From: RUG472 sp045224495
GTDB taxonomy: Bacteria; Bacillota; Clostridia; Christensenellales; CAG-138
Direction of reading: 5' to 3'
Length of the DNA: 36,730 bases
Assembly: GCA_045224495.1 (NCBI GenBank)
Contig: JBGVAK010000150.1
Span: 1 to 36,730, forward strand
Shown piece after piece: positions 7,203 to 15,192 of this stretch. Every line of letters starts with the position of its first letter. The stretch's first letter is position 1. Below the pieces are notes generated by a model. It saw nothing but the letters and a program-made list of their open reading frames with translations, did no database searches and was not told where the DNA came from. Made by a program: the position numbers and the translations under genes.

Positions 7203-7700
7203 ATGCGGATTTTAGGGATCGACCCCGGGTATGCGCTGCTGGGCTACGGCGTCATCGACACCGACGGGCGCACCTCCACCGCCGTGGATTACGGGGTGGT
7301 GGAGACCAAGGCGGGCGTTCCCTTCCCGGAGCGGCTGCAGCGGCTCTATGATGGGGTATCTCAGTTGGTGGAGATGTACCGACCTGACTGCGCGGTGTTC
7401 GAGGAGCTGTTCTTCTATCACAACACCACCACTGCCATCTCCGTAGGCGCCGGCCGGGGCGTAGCCATATTGGCCACCCAGCAGAAGGGGCTGCCCCTTT
7501 ACGAGTACACGCCCATGCAGATCAAGCTGGCGGTCACCGCCAACGGCCACGCAGACAAGACCCAGGTGCAGCAGATGGTGAAGCTGTTGCTGAATCTGAA
7601 GTCCGTGCCCAAGCCCGATGACGCGGCGGACGCCCTGGCAGCTGCGCTGTGTCACAGCTCCACGGCCAAACCGGCGGCTGAGGAATTCCGCATCCGATAA
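7203..7700 (+). CDS. ruvC: Crossover junction endodeoxyribonuclease RuvC
   Basis: 165 residues, the usual length. RuvC is the dimeric Holliday junction resolvase that nicks opposing strands with two metal ions. The acidic catalytic set is visible: D7 in GIDPG, E67/E68 in AVFEELFF, and D139/D140 with D143 in KPDDAADALA. AGGAAGG precedes the ATG. It is first in a ruvC-ruvA-ruvB operon with 12-bp and 9-bp gaps, and has an extended -10 promoter upstream. Confidence 0.97.
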   Translation: MRILGIDPGYALLGYGVIDTDGRTSTAVDYGVVETKAGVPFPERLQRLYDGVSQLVEMYRPDCAVFEELFFYHNTTTAISVGAGRGVAILATQQKGLPLYEYTPMQIKLAVTANGHADKTQVQQMVKLLLNLKSVPKPDDAADALAAALCHSSTAKPAAEEFRIR

Positions 7701-7712
7701 CAGGAGGAGAAG

Positions 7713-8306
7713 ATGTACGCCTATATACGAGGGATCGTTTCGGATATCGCCGCAGATCGGGCCGTGCTGGAAGCGGCCGGCGTGGGATACGAGATGTTTG
7801 CGGGGAAGAAGACCCTGGAAAAGCTGATCCTGGGGGAGGAAGCGAAGCTCTATGCCCATCTGCACCTGGCGGAGGGCATCCAGGCCCTGTACGGTTTCTA
7901 TACCCAGGAGGAGCGGGAAATGTTCCGTCGCCTCATCGCCATCACCCGGGTGGGGCCCAAGCTGGCCGTCAGCGTGCTGTCCGTCATGGAGCCCTCCGAC
8001 GTCATCTCTGCCGTCATCACGGACAACCCCGCCGCCTTCGACCCGGTCCAGGGAATGGGCCGAAAGATGGCCCAGCGGGTCATCCTGGAACTGAAGGAGC
8101 AGGTCAAGGATGCGCCCATCCCCACAGGGAAGCCCGGACAGGCCGTTCAGGCGAGCGTAGGGGAGAACATCCGGGCCGAGGCCGTCCAAGCCCTGGTAGC
8201 CCTGGGATACGACGGACTCACCGCTTCCCGTGCCGTGTCGGCCGTGGAGGAGGCAAAGAATGTGGAGAAACTGATCACCAAGGCATTGCGCAAGCTGGCG
8301 CGATAG
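7713..8306 (+). CDS. ruvA: Holliday junction branch migration protein RuvA
   Basis: 197 residues. RuvA binds four-way DNA junctions as a tetramer and loads the RuvB motor. It starts MYAYIRGIV as typical RuvA does. The N-terminal OB fold (residues 1-63) is followed by helix-hairpin-helix segments including TRVGPKLAVSVLS and VQGMGRKMAQRVILEL (about residues 72-125), an acidic-poor linker, and a C-terminal RuvB-binding domain (ALVALGYDGLTASRAV). A strong CAGGAGGAG ribosome binding site precedes the start. Confidence 0.97.
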   Translation: MYAYIRGIVSDIAADRAVLEAAGVGYEMFAGKKTLEKLILGEEAKLYAHLHLAEGIQALYGFYTQEEREMFRRLIAITRVGPKLAVSVLSVMEPSDVISAVITDNPAAFDPVQGMGRKMAQRVILELKEQVKDAPIPTGKPGQAVQASVGENIRAEAVQALVALGYDGLTASRAVSAVEEAKNVEKLITKALRKLAR

Positions 8307-8315
8307 GAAGACAAG

Positions 8316-9356
8316 ATGAAAGAGGACGATCGCATCATCACCTCCTCCATGCGGGAGGAGGACATCAAAAACGATTACAGTCTGCGCCCCAAGTTCCTGA
8401 GCGAATACATCGGTCAGGACGAGGCGAAGGAGCATATTTCCATCTATATCTCCGCCGCCAAATCCCGCGGCGAATCCTTGGACCACGCCCTTTTATATGG
8501 CCCGCCGGGCTTAGGCAAGACCACCCTGGCCGGGATCATCGCCAACGAGATGGGCGTCAATCTCAGAGTGACCAGCGGCCCTGCCATCAGCCACGCGGGG
8601 GATCTGGCCGCCATATTGACCAACCTGGCCCCCGGGGACGTGCTGTTCATCGACGAGATCCACCGGCTGAATCCGGCGGTGGAGGAGGTCCTGTATCCGG
8701 CCATGGAGGACTACGCTCTCGATATCGTCATCGGCAAGGGGCCCGGGGCTCGCAGCATCCGGCTGGACCTGCCTAAGTTTACTCTGATCGGCGCCACCAC
8801 GCGGTTAGGCATGCTGAGCTCTCCGCTGCGCGATAGGTTCGGCATCAAGGAGCAATTGCAGCTCTATTCCCCGGATCAGCTCAAGGAGATCATCGTCCGC
8901 AGCGCTCAGATCCTGGGTATCGATATCGATGAAGAGGGGGCGTTAGAGATTGCATCCCGCTCCCGCGGCACGCCTCGTATCGCCAACAGGCTCCTTCGCC
9001 GCGTCCGAGATTATGCTCAGGTGAAGGGCACCGGCTGCATCGACCTTATGACGGCCCAGAAGGGACTCAACATGCTGGCCATCGACGAGCTGGGCCTGGA
9101 TGCGGTGGACCGGCGCATGCTCGTGGCCATGATCACCATTTTCAAGGGCGGACCGGTAGGCCTCGACACCATCGCCGCCTACACGGGCGAGGACGCGGGC
9201 ACCATCGAGGACGTATACGAGCCCTATCTTTTGAAGCTTGGTTTCCTGGCCCGCACCAATCGGGGACGGATCGTATTGCCGGACGCCTATGCCCATTTGG
9301 ATTTTCCGGTACCGGAGACGGCAGCCGCGCCACAACAGCTGAAATTGGAGGTATGA
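8316..9356 (+). CDS. ruvB: Holliday junction ATP-dependent DNA helicase RuvB
   Basis: 346 residues. RuvB is the AAA+ motor that drives branch migration together with RuvA. The Walker A motif GPPGLGKT is at residues 62-69, Walker B FIDEIH at 111-116, the sensor GATTRLG follows, and the PLRDRFG segment carries the arginine finger. The C-terminal winged-helix domain binds DNA. The N terminus (LRPKFLSEYIGQ) matches the family's LRPKxLxEYIGQ. It ends three bases before the next gene, a coiled-coil protein, suggesting co-transcription. Confidence 0.98.
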   Translation: MKEDDRIITSSMREEDIKNDYSLRPKFLSEYIGQDEAKEHISIYISAAKSRGESLDHALLYGPPGLGKTTLAGIIANEMGVNLRVTSGPAISHAGDLAAILTNLAPGDVLFIDEIHRLNPAVEEVLYPAMEDYALDIVIGKGPGARSIRLDLPKFTLIGATTRLGMLSSPLRDRFGIKEQLQLYSPDQLKEIIVRSAQILGIDIDEEGALEIASRSRGTPRIANRLLRRVRDYAQVKGTGCIDLMTAQKGLNMLAIDELGLDAVDRRMLVAMITIFKGGPVGLDTIAAYTGEDAGTIEDVYEPYLLKLGFLARTNRGRIVLPDAYAHLDFPVPETAAAPQQLKLEV

Positions 9357-9359
9357 CCT

Positions 9360-10214
9360 ATGTTTTTCAAGAAGAAGAAACAGATAGAGGATCAGAACAG
9401 GATCATCGAGGAACTGAACAAAAAGCTGGCGGACCAGCAGCTCAAGCTGGATGACGTCACTGCCCAGCTGGATTCCTACAAGCAGCGGGAGTTGTCCATC
9501 TCCCGGGCCCTGACGGACGCTGCCGAGACGGCGAGCCGCATCGTGACCGACGCCCAGAAGGAATCCGACGATATCCACGATTCCGCCCAAAAGGACTTCA
9601 TGGCCTCCCAGAAGAAGGGAGAGGAAGTGGTCCAGTCCGCTTATGAGAACGCCCGAGACATCATCAAGGACGCCGAGAAGACCAGCGAACAGAAGATCAA
9701 GGACACTGACGCCGCCGTCTGCGCCTACGTGCAGCTGCTGAATCAGTTCAACGAGTCCATGAAGGAACAGGCTCGGCAGGCGGAGGAGAACGTGAAGAAG
9801 CTCTCCGACTACTACACCCGACTCAACAGCGCCTTGCCGGAGCTGTTTGCGGAAGTGCCGCAGCTGAGCCAGACCCTGAACCGCCAGGCCGAGGAGCCTC
9901 TGCCCGATCCCGAGGGGGATCCGGCCCAGCTCATGCGCAACATCTACACCATCCAGAACCGGTATCTGCCTCACGAGGACATGCCGGATAGAACCAGCGT
10001 CCCGGAGGAAGAGGAAGCGCCCGCCCCGGAAAAGCCTGCCGAGGAAACTGAGGCTGAGCCGGAGGCGAAGGCGGTGCCCGAATTCGAGGCGGAGGAGGAG
10101 CCTGTCGTCAAGGTCTCCGACATCGTCCCTGAGGACGTGGGTACCATCGACACGGACGAGTTCATCGCCCAGGCAGCGGCTATCGGCGATCGTCCCTTGG
10201 GGGAACAGGCATGA
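9360..10214 (+). CDS. Coiled-coil protein with acidic tail, DivIVA-like helix
   Basis: 284 residues, no recognised enzyme domain. A basic N terminus (FFKKKKQ) leads into a long heptad-patterned coiled coil (about residues 8-160) rich in Glu, Gln and Lys. The stretch RIVTDAQKESDDIHDSAQKDF resembles the DivIVA/GpsB C-terminal coiled coil, but the DivIVA membrane-binding N-terminal motif is missing. The last 80 residues are a Glu/Pro/Ala-rich acidic linker ending in a short DTDEFIAQAAAI segment. There is no signal peptide or membrane helix. It starts three bases after ruvB with GGAGG upstream, and pgk follows after 54 bp. A structural or cell-division role is plausible but unproven. Confidence 0.75.
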   Translation: MFFKKKKQIEDQNRIIEELNKKLADQQLKLDDVTAQLDSYKQRELSISRALTDAAETASRIVTDAQKESDDIHDSAQKDFMASQKKGEEVVQSAYENARDIIKDAEKTSEQKIKDTDAAVCAYVQLLNQFNESMKEQARQAEENVKKLSDYYTRLNSALPELFAEVPQLSQTLNRQAEEPLPDPEGDPAQLMRNIYTIQNRYLPHEDMPDRTSVPEEEEAPAPEKPAEETEAEPEAKAVPEFEAEEEPVVKVSDIVPEDVGTIDTDEFIAQAAAIGDRPLGEQA

Positions 10215-10268
10215 TGCGGACCATTCCGTCCGTCTATCATACAGGAATCAGAACAGGAGGAAAAGAAT

Positions 10269-11456
10269 ATGGCAAAAAAGACTGTGGAAGACATTCAGGT
10301 CAAAGGTAAGCGGGTCCTGTGTCGGGTGGATTTCAACGTGCCCCTCACTGAGGACATGAAGGTGGCGGACGACAAGCGCATCGTGGCCGCCATGCCCACC
10401 ATCCGGTATCTGCTGGACCATGAGGCGAAGGTGATCCTTTGCTCCCACCTGGGCCGTCCCAAGGGCAAGGTGGATATGAAGTACACCCTGGCGCCCGTGG
10501 CTGCCCGTCTCCAGGAGCTGCTGCCCGAAGTGCGGGTCCAGTTCGCCTCCGACACCGTGGGCGAGAACGCGAAAAAGTGCGTGGCCGACATGAAGGACGG
10601 AGAGATCGTCCTGCTCGAAAACACCCGGTTCCAGAAGGAGGAGGAGGCCAACGACCCCGAGTTCTCCCGGAAGCTGGCTGACCTGGCGGATATCTTCGTA
10701 TCCGACGCCTTCGGTACCGTACACCGGGCCCATGCGTCCACCGCCGGCGTGGCTGCGTATCTGCCTGCCGTGGCCGGGTTCCTGATCGGCAAGGAGCTGG
10801 GCATCATGGGCGAGGCTCTCAACAATCCCCAGCGCCCCTTCGTGGCCATCCTGGGCGGTGCCAAGGTATCCGACAAGATCGGCGTCATCAAGAACCTGCT
10901 GGAGAAGTGCGACACCCTGTTGATCGGCGGCGGCATGGCCTACACCTTCTTCAAAGCTATGGGCTATGAGATCGGCACCTCCTTGCTGGACGAGAACAGC
11001 ATCGACCTGGCCCGTGAGCTCATGGCGGACGCCAAGGCTCGCGGCGTGAACCTGATGCTGCCTGTGGACACCGTGGTGGCGCCCGAGTTCAACGCAGACG
11101 CAGCGTATAAGACCGTTCCCTCCGACGCCATTCCTGCGGGCTGGATGGGCATGGACATCGGTGAAGAGACCCGTGCAAAGTACGCCGAGGTCATCAAGGC
11201 TGCCAAGACCGTCATCTGGAACGGTCCCATGGGCGTGTTCGAGTTCCCCAACTTCGCCAAGGGCACCTCTGCCGTGGCCGAAGCCTGCGCCGAATGCGAA
11301 GGCACCACCATCATCGGCGGCGGCGACTCCGCTTCCGCCGTGAAGAAGCTGGGCTATGCCAAGAAGATGACCCACATCTCCACCGGTGGCGGCGCCTCCC
11401 TTGAGTTCCTGGAAGGCAAGGTCCTGCCCGGTGTCGCCGTTCTGAACGACAAATAA
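10269..11456 (+). CDS. pgk: Phosphoglycerate kinase
   Basis: 395 residues, normal length. It catalyses 1,3-bisphosphoglycerate + ADP to 3-phosphoglycerate + ATP in glycolysis. The signature RVLCRVDFNVPL is near the N terminus, the substrate-binding HLGRPKG follows, and the nucleotide-binding GGAKVSDKI and GGGDSASA motifs are intact. The ribosome binding site AGGAGGA lies just upstream. It heads a glycolytic cluster pgk-tpiA-gpmI; the gap gene that often precedes pgk is not here. Confidence 0.98.
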   Translation: MAKKTVEDIQVKGKRVLCRVDFNVPLTEDMKVADDKRIVAAMPTIRYLLDHEAKVILCSHLGRPKGKVDMKYTLAPVAARLQELLPEVRVQFASDTVGENAKKCVADMKDGEIVLLENTRFQKEEEANDPEFSRKLADLADIFVSDAFGTVHRAHASTAGVAAYLPAVAGFLIGKELGIMGEALNNPQRPFVAILGGAKVSDKIGVIKNLLEKCDTLLIGGGMAYTFFKAMGYEIGTSLLDENSIDLARELMADAKARGVNLMLPVDTVVAPEFNADAAYKTVPSDAIPAGWMGMDIGEETRAKYAEVIKAAKTVIWNGPMGVFEFPNFAKGTSAVAEACAECEGTTIIGGGDSASAVKKLGYAKKMTHISTGGGASLEFLEGKVLPGVAVLNDK

Positions 11457-11477
11457 AGTAGAGAGAGGTATATAGCC

Positions 11478-12224
11478 ATGCGTAAACCCATCATTGCCGG
11501 CAACTGGAAGATGAACAAGACTCCCGAGGAAGCCAAAGCCCTGGTCAGCGACCTCATTCCCCTGGTGAAGGACGCCAAGTGCGACGTGGTCGTCTGCCCG
11601 CCCTTCGTGGACCTGTGCCCCGTATCCAAGCTCATCGAGGGCACCAACATCCATCTGGGCTGCCAGAACATCCACTGGGCCGAGAGCGGCGCCTTCACCG
11701 GCGAGATTTCGCCCAGCATGCTGAAAGCCTTCGGCGTGGAGTACGCCATCATCGGCCACAGCGAGCGGCGCGCCTACTTCGGCGAGACCGACGAGGGCGT
11801 GAACAAGCGGGTCAAGGCGGCTTTGGCCAACGGCATCGTCCCCATCATCTGCGTGGGCGAGACCCTGGAGCAGCGGGAAGCGGGCGTCACCGAGACCTTC
11901 GTTTCCGGCCAGACCGCCGCTGCCTTCGAGGGCATCCCCGCCGAGGATGCTGTGAAGGTGGTCATCGCCTATGAACCCATCTGGGCCATCGGCACCGGCA
12001 AGACCGCCACCGCGGCGGACGCCAACGCCACCATCGCCGTGGTCCGCAAGACCATCGCCGGCATCTACGGCGAGGAAGTGGCCCAGCAGGTCCGCATCCA
12101 GTACGGCGGCTCCATGAAGCCCTCCAACGCCACCGAGCTCATGAGCATGCCCGAGATCGACGGCGGCCTCATCGGCGGCGCTTCCCTGAAGGCGACTGAC
12201 TTCGCAGGTGTGGTGAACTACTGA
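11478..12224 (+). CDS. tpiA: Triosephosphate isomerase
   Basis: 248 residues. It interconverts dihydroxyacetone phosphate and glyceraldehyde 3-phosphate. The catalytic residues are in place: K11 in GNWKMN, H94 in IIGHSERR and E166 in AYEPIWAIGTGK, with the phosphate-binding YGGSMKP near the end. It follows pgk after 21 bp, and its stop overlaps the gpmI start by one base (TGATG), so the two are translationally coupled. Confidence 0.98.
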   Translation: MRKPIIAGNWKMNKTPEEAKALVSDLIPLVKDAKCDVVVCPPFVDLCPVSKLIEGTNIHLGCQNIHWAESGAFTGEISPSMLKAFGVEYAIIGHSERRAYFGETDEGVNKRVKAALANGIVPIICVGETLEQREAGVTETFVSGQTAAAFEGIPAEDAVKVVIAYEPIWAIGTGKTATAADANATIAVVRKTIAGIYGEEVAQQVRIQYGGSMKPSNATELMSMPEIDGGLIGGASLKATDFAGVVNY

Positions 12225-13768
12225 TGAAACCCATCACCGCATTGATCATCCTGGACGGCTTCGGTTACCGGGAGGAGAAGGAATATAACGCTATTCTGAC
12301 CGACGGCGCAGTCCACTTCATGCAGCTATGGAACACCTGTCCTCACACGTTGCTGGGGGCCAGCGGCATGGACGTGGGCCTGCCCCGGGGCCAGATGGGC
12401 AACAGCGAGGTGGGCCATTTGAACATCGGCGCCGGGCGCATCGTCTATCAGGAGCTGACCCGGATCACCAAGGCCATCGAGGACGGGGACTTCTTCGAGA
12501 ACCCTGCGTTTTTGAAGGCGGTGGAGAACTGCAAGGCCCACGACTCGGCGCTGCACCTCTTCGGCCTCTGCTCCGACGGCGGCGTCCACAGCCACCTGGA
12601 GCACCTCTACGCCCTGGTGGAGCTCGCCAAGCGCAAGGGCCTTACCAAGGTCTTCATCCACTGCTTCATGGACGGCCGCGACACGCCGCCAAAGAGCGGC
12701 AAGGGGTATCTGGAGACCCTGGAGGCGAAGCTCGCCGAGATCGGCGTGGGCAAGATCGCCACGGTCTCCGGCCGCTACTACGCCATGGATAGGGACAACC
12801 GCTTCGAGCGGGTCCAGCAGGCCTACGCCGCATTGACCTACGGCGAGGGCTTCACCGCACCCACGGGCCACGACGCCATGCAGCTGAGCTACGATCGGGG
12901 CGACGCGGACGAGTTCGTGAAGCCCACGGTCATCGTGGAGGACGGCAAGCCTGTGGCCACCGTGAAGGCCAACGACAGCGTGATCTTCTTCAACTTCCGG
13001 CCCGACCGGGCCCGGGAGCTGACGCGGGCCTATATCTTCGAAGACTTCGACGGATTCGAGCGCCGCAACGGGTATTTCCCCCTGACCTACGTGTCCATGA
13101 CCCAGTACGACAAAACCTTCGAGGATAAGCTCACCGTGGCTTTCAAGCCCCAGACCCTGAAGAACACCCTGGGCGAGTACCTGGCCGCCAACGGCAAGAC
13201 CCAGCTGAGGATCGCGGAGACGGAGAAGTACGCCCATGTGACCTTCTTCTTCAACGGCGGCGTGGAGGCCCCCAATCCTCTGGAGGATCGGTGTCTGATA
13301 CCCTCGCCTAAGGTGCCTACCTACGACCTGCAGCCGGAGATGAGCGCATACCTGGTGGCAGAGGAAGTGGTGAAGCGGATCGAGAGCGGCAAATACGACG
13401 TTATGATCCTGAACTTCGCCAACCCCGACATGGTGGGCCACACAGGCGTCATGGAGGCAGCTGTAAAGGCGGTCCACGCCGTGGACGAGTGCCTGGACAA
13501 GGTGGTCACCGCCATCCTCAAGAACGGCGGCCGCTGCCTCATCACCGCGGACCACGGCAACTGCGAGTACATGTGGGACTACGAGGAGAACGCTCCCTTC
13601 ACGGCCCACACCACCAATCCTGTGCCCTGCGTGTATGTGGACGCGGCGGAGAAGGACGTGGAGCTGCGGGAAGGCGGGCGTCTCAGCGACCTCGCGCCGA
13701 CCCTGCTCGACATGGTGGGACTCCCCAAGCCTGTTGAAATGACCGGTTCCACGCTGTTCAAGGGCTGA
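12224..13768 (+). CDS. gpmI: 2,3-bisphosphoglycerate-independent phosphoglycerate mutase
   Basis: 514 residues of the alkaline phosphatase superfamily. It isomerises 3- and 2-phosphoglycerate through a phosphoserine using two metal ions (usually Mn). D11 (LDGFG) and the nucleophile S61 (GNSEVGHLNIGAG) are visible, as are the metal-site segments NPDMVGHTG and ITADHGNCE in the C-terminal half. It is last in pgk-tpiA-gpmI; enolase, often next, is absent. No clear terminator follows before the secG promoter. Confidence 0.97.
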   Translation: MKPITALIILDGFGYREEKEYNAILTDGAVHFMQLWNTCPHTLLGASGMDVGLPRGQMGNSEVGHLNIGAGRIVYQELTRITKAIEDGDFFENPAFLKAVENCKAHDSALHLFGLCSDGGVHSHLEHLYALVELAKRKGLTKVFIHCFMDGRDTPPKSGKGYLETLEAKLAEIGVGKIATVSGRYYAMDRDNRFERVQQAYAALTYGEGFTAPTGHDAMQLSYDRGDADEFVKPTVIVEDGKPVATVKANDSVIFFNFRPDRARELTRAYIFEDFDGFERRNGYFPLTYVSMTQYDKTFEDKLTVAFKPQTLKNTLGEYLAANGKTQLRIAETEKYAHVTFFFNGGVEAPNPLEDRCLIPSPKVPTYDLQPEMSAYLVAEEVVKRIESGKYDVMILNFANPDMVGHTGVMEAAVKAVHAVDECLDKVVTAILKNGGRCLITADHGNCEYMWDYEENAPFTAHTTNPVPCVYVDAAEKDVELREGGRLSDLAPTLLDMVGLPKPVEMTGSTLFKG

Positions 13769-13798
13769 AAATGAGCCGAAAATGGCTGAATCTCACCC

Positions 13799-13827
13799 TT
13801 GCAAACCGTGTAACATGGTGGTATAAT
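13799..13827 (+). promoter_or_regulatory. Promoter of secG-smpB
   Basis: TTGCAA (13799-13804), a 17-nt spacer and a perfect TATAAT (13822-13827) in a TGGTATAAT extended -10 context. Confidence 0.85.
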
Positions 13828-13858
13828 ACCAACCGCAGTCAATTTTGGAGGTTGTTTT

Positions 13859-14089
13859 ATGAGTCTTGCTATTGAAATCATCCTTGTTCTCGTGTCCGTC
13901 GTGCTGATCGTGGCCGTACTGATGCAGAAGAGCAAGTCCGCCGGTTTGGGCGCCGCCTACGGCAGCGATACCGAGACCTTCGGCGTGAAGGGTCGGGAAG
14001 CCAAGAAGGATCTTCAGCTCAAGAAGATCACCCTCATCTGTGCCGGGATCATCGCTGTGCTGGCGCTGGTGCTCATGTGCCTGGGCTAA
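13859..14089 (+). CDS. secG: Protein translocase subunit SecG
   Basis: 76 residues with two membrane helices (about 3-23 and 55-75) flanking a cytoplasmic loop with MQKSKSAGLGAAYG, the typical SecG signature. SecG is the small accessory subunit of the SecYEG channel. GGAGG precedes the start. In many Firmicutes the order is secG-rnr-smpB-ssrA; here smpB follows secG directly with no RNase R gene between. Confidence 0.95.
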   Translation: MSLAIEIILVLVSVVLIVAVLMQKSKSAGLGAAYGSDTETFGVKGREAKKDLQLKKITLICAGIIAVLALVLMCLG

Positions 14090-14106
14090 GAAAAGCTGTA
14101 TGAAAG

Positions 14107-14138
14107 GCGGTACAGCGAACGTCGTTGTACCGCTTTTT
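14107..14138 (+). terminator. Terminator or attenuator between secG and smpB
   Basis: An 8-bp stem, GCGGTACA/TGTACCGC, with an 11-nt loop and TTTTTATTT. No clear promoter sits between it and smpB, so smpB probably depends on partial read-through. Confidence 0.8.
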
Positions 14139-14161
14139 ATTTGGGAAGGTGAAAGGAAGAT

Positions 14162-14632
14162 ATGCCCGTCCATAAGGGGATAAAAGTGGCCGCCGTCAAC
14201 CGGAAGGCCCGTCATGACTATTTCATCGAAGATACCCTGGAGTGCGGCATCGCGCTGACGGGTACCGAGGTGAAGTCCATCCGCAAAGGTTCCCTGAACC
14301 TGAAGGACGGCTATGCCATGGTGAAAAACGGCCAGCTGCAGCTCATCGGCGTCCACATCAGCCCCTACGAGCAGGGCAATATCTTCAACCACGATCCTTT
14401 CCGCACCAGAACGCTCCTGGCCCATAAGCGGGAGATCACCAAGCTCTACGGCAAGCAGCAGGCCGAGGGCTACAGCCTCATCCCCCTGTCCGTGTACTTC
14501 AAGGACGGGAAGGTGAAGGTGGAGCTGGCTCTCGCCAAGGGCAAGAAGCTGTACGACAAGCGCCACGACATCGCGGATCGGGATGCCGGTCGGGAGATGG
14601 ATCGGCGCATGAAGGACTACAAAGTGCGGTAA
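14162..14632 (+). CDS. smpB: SsrA-binding protein SmpB
   Basis: 156 residues. SmpB binds tmRNA and delivers it to stalled ribosomes for trans-translation. It contains the family motifs NRKARHDYFIEDTLECGIALTG (starting near residue 13), EVKSIRKG and a basic C-terminal tail (KRHDIADRDAGREMDRRMK) that enters the mRNA channel. AAAGGAAG precedes the ATG. The partner tmRNA gene begins 10 bases after the stop. Confidence 0.98.
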   Translation: MPVHKGIKVAAVNRKARHDYFIEDTLECGIALTGTEVKSIRKGSLNLKDGYAMVKNGQLQLIGVHISPYEQGNIFNHDPFRTRTLLAHKREITKLYGKQQAEGYSLIPLSVYFKDGKVKVELALAKGKKLYDKRHDIADRDAGREMDRRMKDYKVR

Positions 14633-14642
14633 ACTATCCCAT

Positions 14643-15001
14643 GGGGGTGAAATGGTTTCGACGGGGATAGTGAGGGCCGGATAAGCGAGCCGAAGCCCCG
14701 AGCTTCGTTAAAAGCGGGAAAACTGTTAAATATAACAGACAACAACTACGCACTTCCTGTCGCTGCCTAAGCGCGTGACAGCGTCCGCCTGAGAAGACCT
14801 ATCGTCTCAGATACGGGCGTCATTCAGGATAGGGAACGAACCCGGGTAAGCTTTGCCCCGGGCCGGACTTTATGAAGCTACCGGACCGGTGATCCCGCCG
14901 TTGGGAGCGCCGCAAGGGGAATACTCATACGACGGCTACGCTCGTAGAAAGTTGGGTCATCATGTTCTCGGACGGGAGTTCGACTCTCCCCACCTCCACC
15001 A
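14643..15001 (+). ncRNA. ssrA: Transfer-messenger RNA (tmRNA)
   Basis: A one-piece tmRNA of 359 nt. The acceptor GGGGGTG (14643-14649) pairs with CACCTCC (14991-14997), followed by A and an encoded CCA. The 5' domain AAATGGTTTCGACGGGG and the T-arm GGGAGTTCGACTCTCCC are canonical. The tag reading frame follows TAAATATAACA: GAC AAC AAC TAC GCA CTT CCT GTC GCT GCC TAA (14738-14770), giving tag peptide (A)DNNYALPVAA, whose AA end fits a ClpXP-type degron. The resume codon would be GAC (Asp) rather than the commoner Ala or Gly codon. It is directly downstream of smpB and may share its transcript. Confidence 0.96.
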
Positions 15002-15035
15002 AAAGAAAGCCACCCTGATGGGTGGTCTTTCTTTT
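15001..15035 (+). terminator. Terminator of tmRNA
   Basis: AAAAGAAAGCCACCC (15001-15015) pairs with GGGTGG-T-CTTTCTTTT (15020-15035) around TGAT, with one bulged T. It is followed by GGTTTTTGG. Confidence 0.85.
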
Positions 15036-15042
15036 GGTTTTT

Positions 15043-15151
15043 GGAGGTGGGGAGAGGAGAACTGGGCATGGTAGTGAATTGGGTGCCAGTGGCACCCAAG
15101 AGCCATGCCCTGAGCGAGACCGCAGCCGAGTGTTCGACTCTCCCCACCTTC
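15043..15151 (+). repeat. RNA-tail palindromic element, tmRNA copy
   Basis: A nested hairpin. The left arm GGAGGTGGGGAGAG (15043-15056) is the reverse complement of the tmRNA 3' end. The core consists of helix 1 GGGCATGG/CCATGCCC (15064-15071/15103-15110), joint TAGTGAA, helix 2 TTGGGTGCC/GGCACCCAA (15079-15087/15091-15099) with loop AGT, and joint GAG. A CTGAGCGAG-type segment follows. The right arm TTCGACTCTCCCCACCT (15133-15149) is a 17-bp exact copy of the tmRNA 3' end (14979-14995), 154 bp away. The same core follows tRNA-Ala and, with covarying helices, tRNA-Gln. Confidence 0.85.
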
Positions 15152-15157
15152 ACATGG

Positions 15158-15186
15158 TTGTACATCCACCTATACGATGGTATACT
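15158..15186 (+). promoter_or_regulatory. Promoter of the GNAT gene, giving a near-leaderless start
   Basis: TTGTAC (15158-15163), a 17-nt spacer and TATACT (15181-15186) in TGGTATACT context. Transcription would begin at or next to the ATG at 15193. Confidence 0.7.
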
Positions 15187-15192
15187 TAAAAC

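Noticed and set aside
15043..15151. Reading the tail copies as broken tRNA genes
   Set aside because: Only the T-loop-to-acceptor strand is present, with no D-arm or anticodon arm; the left arm is an inverted copy, which gene decay would not give.
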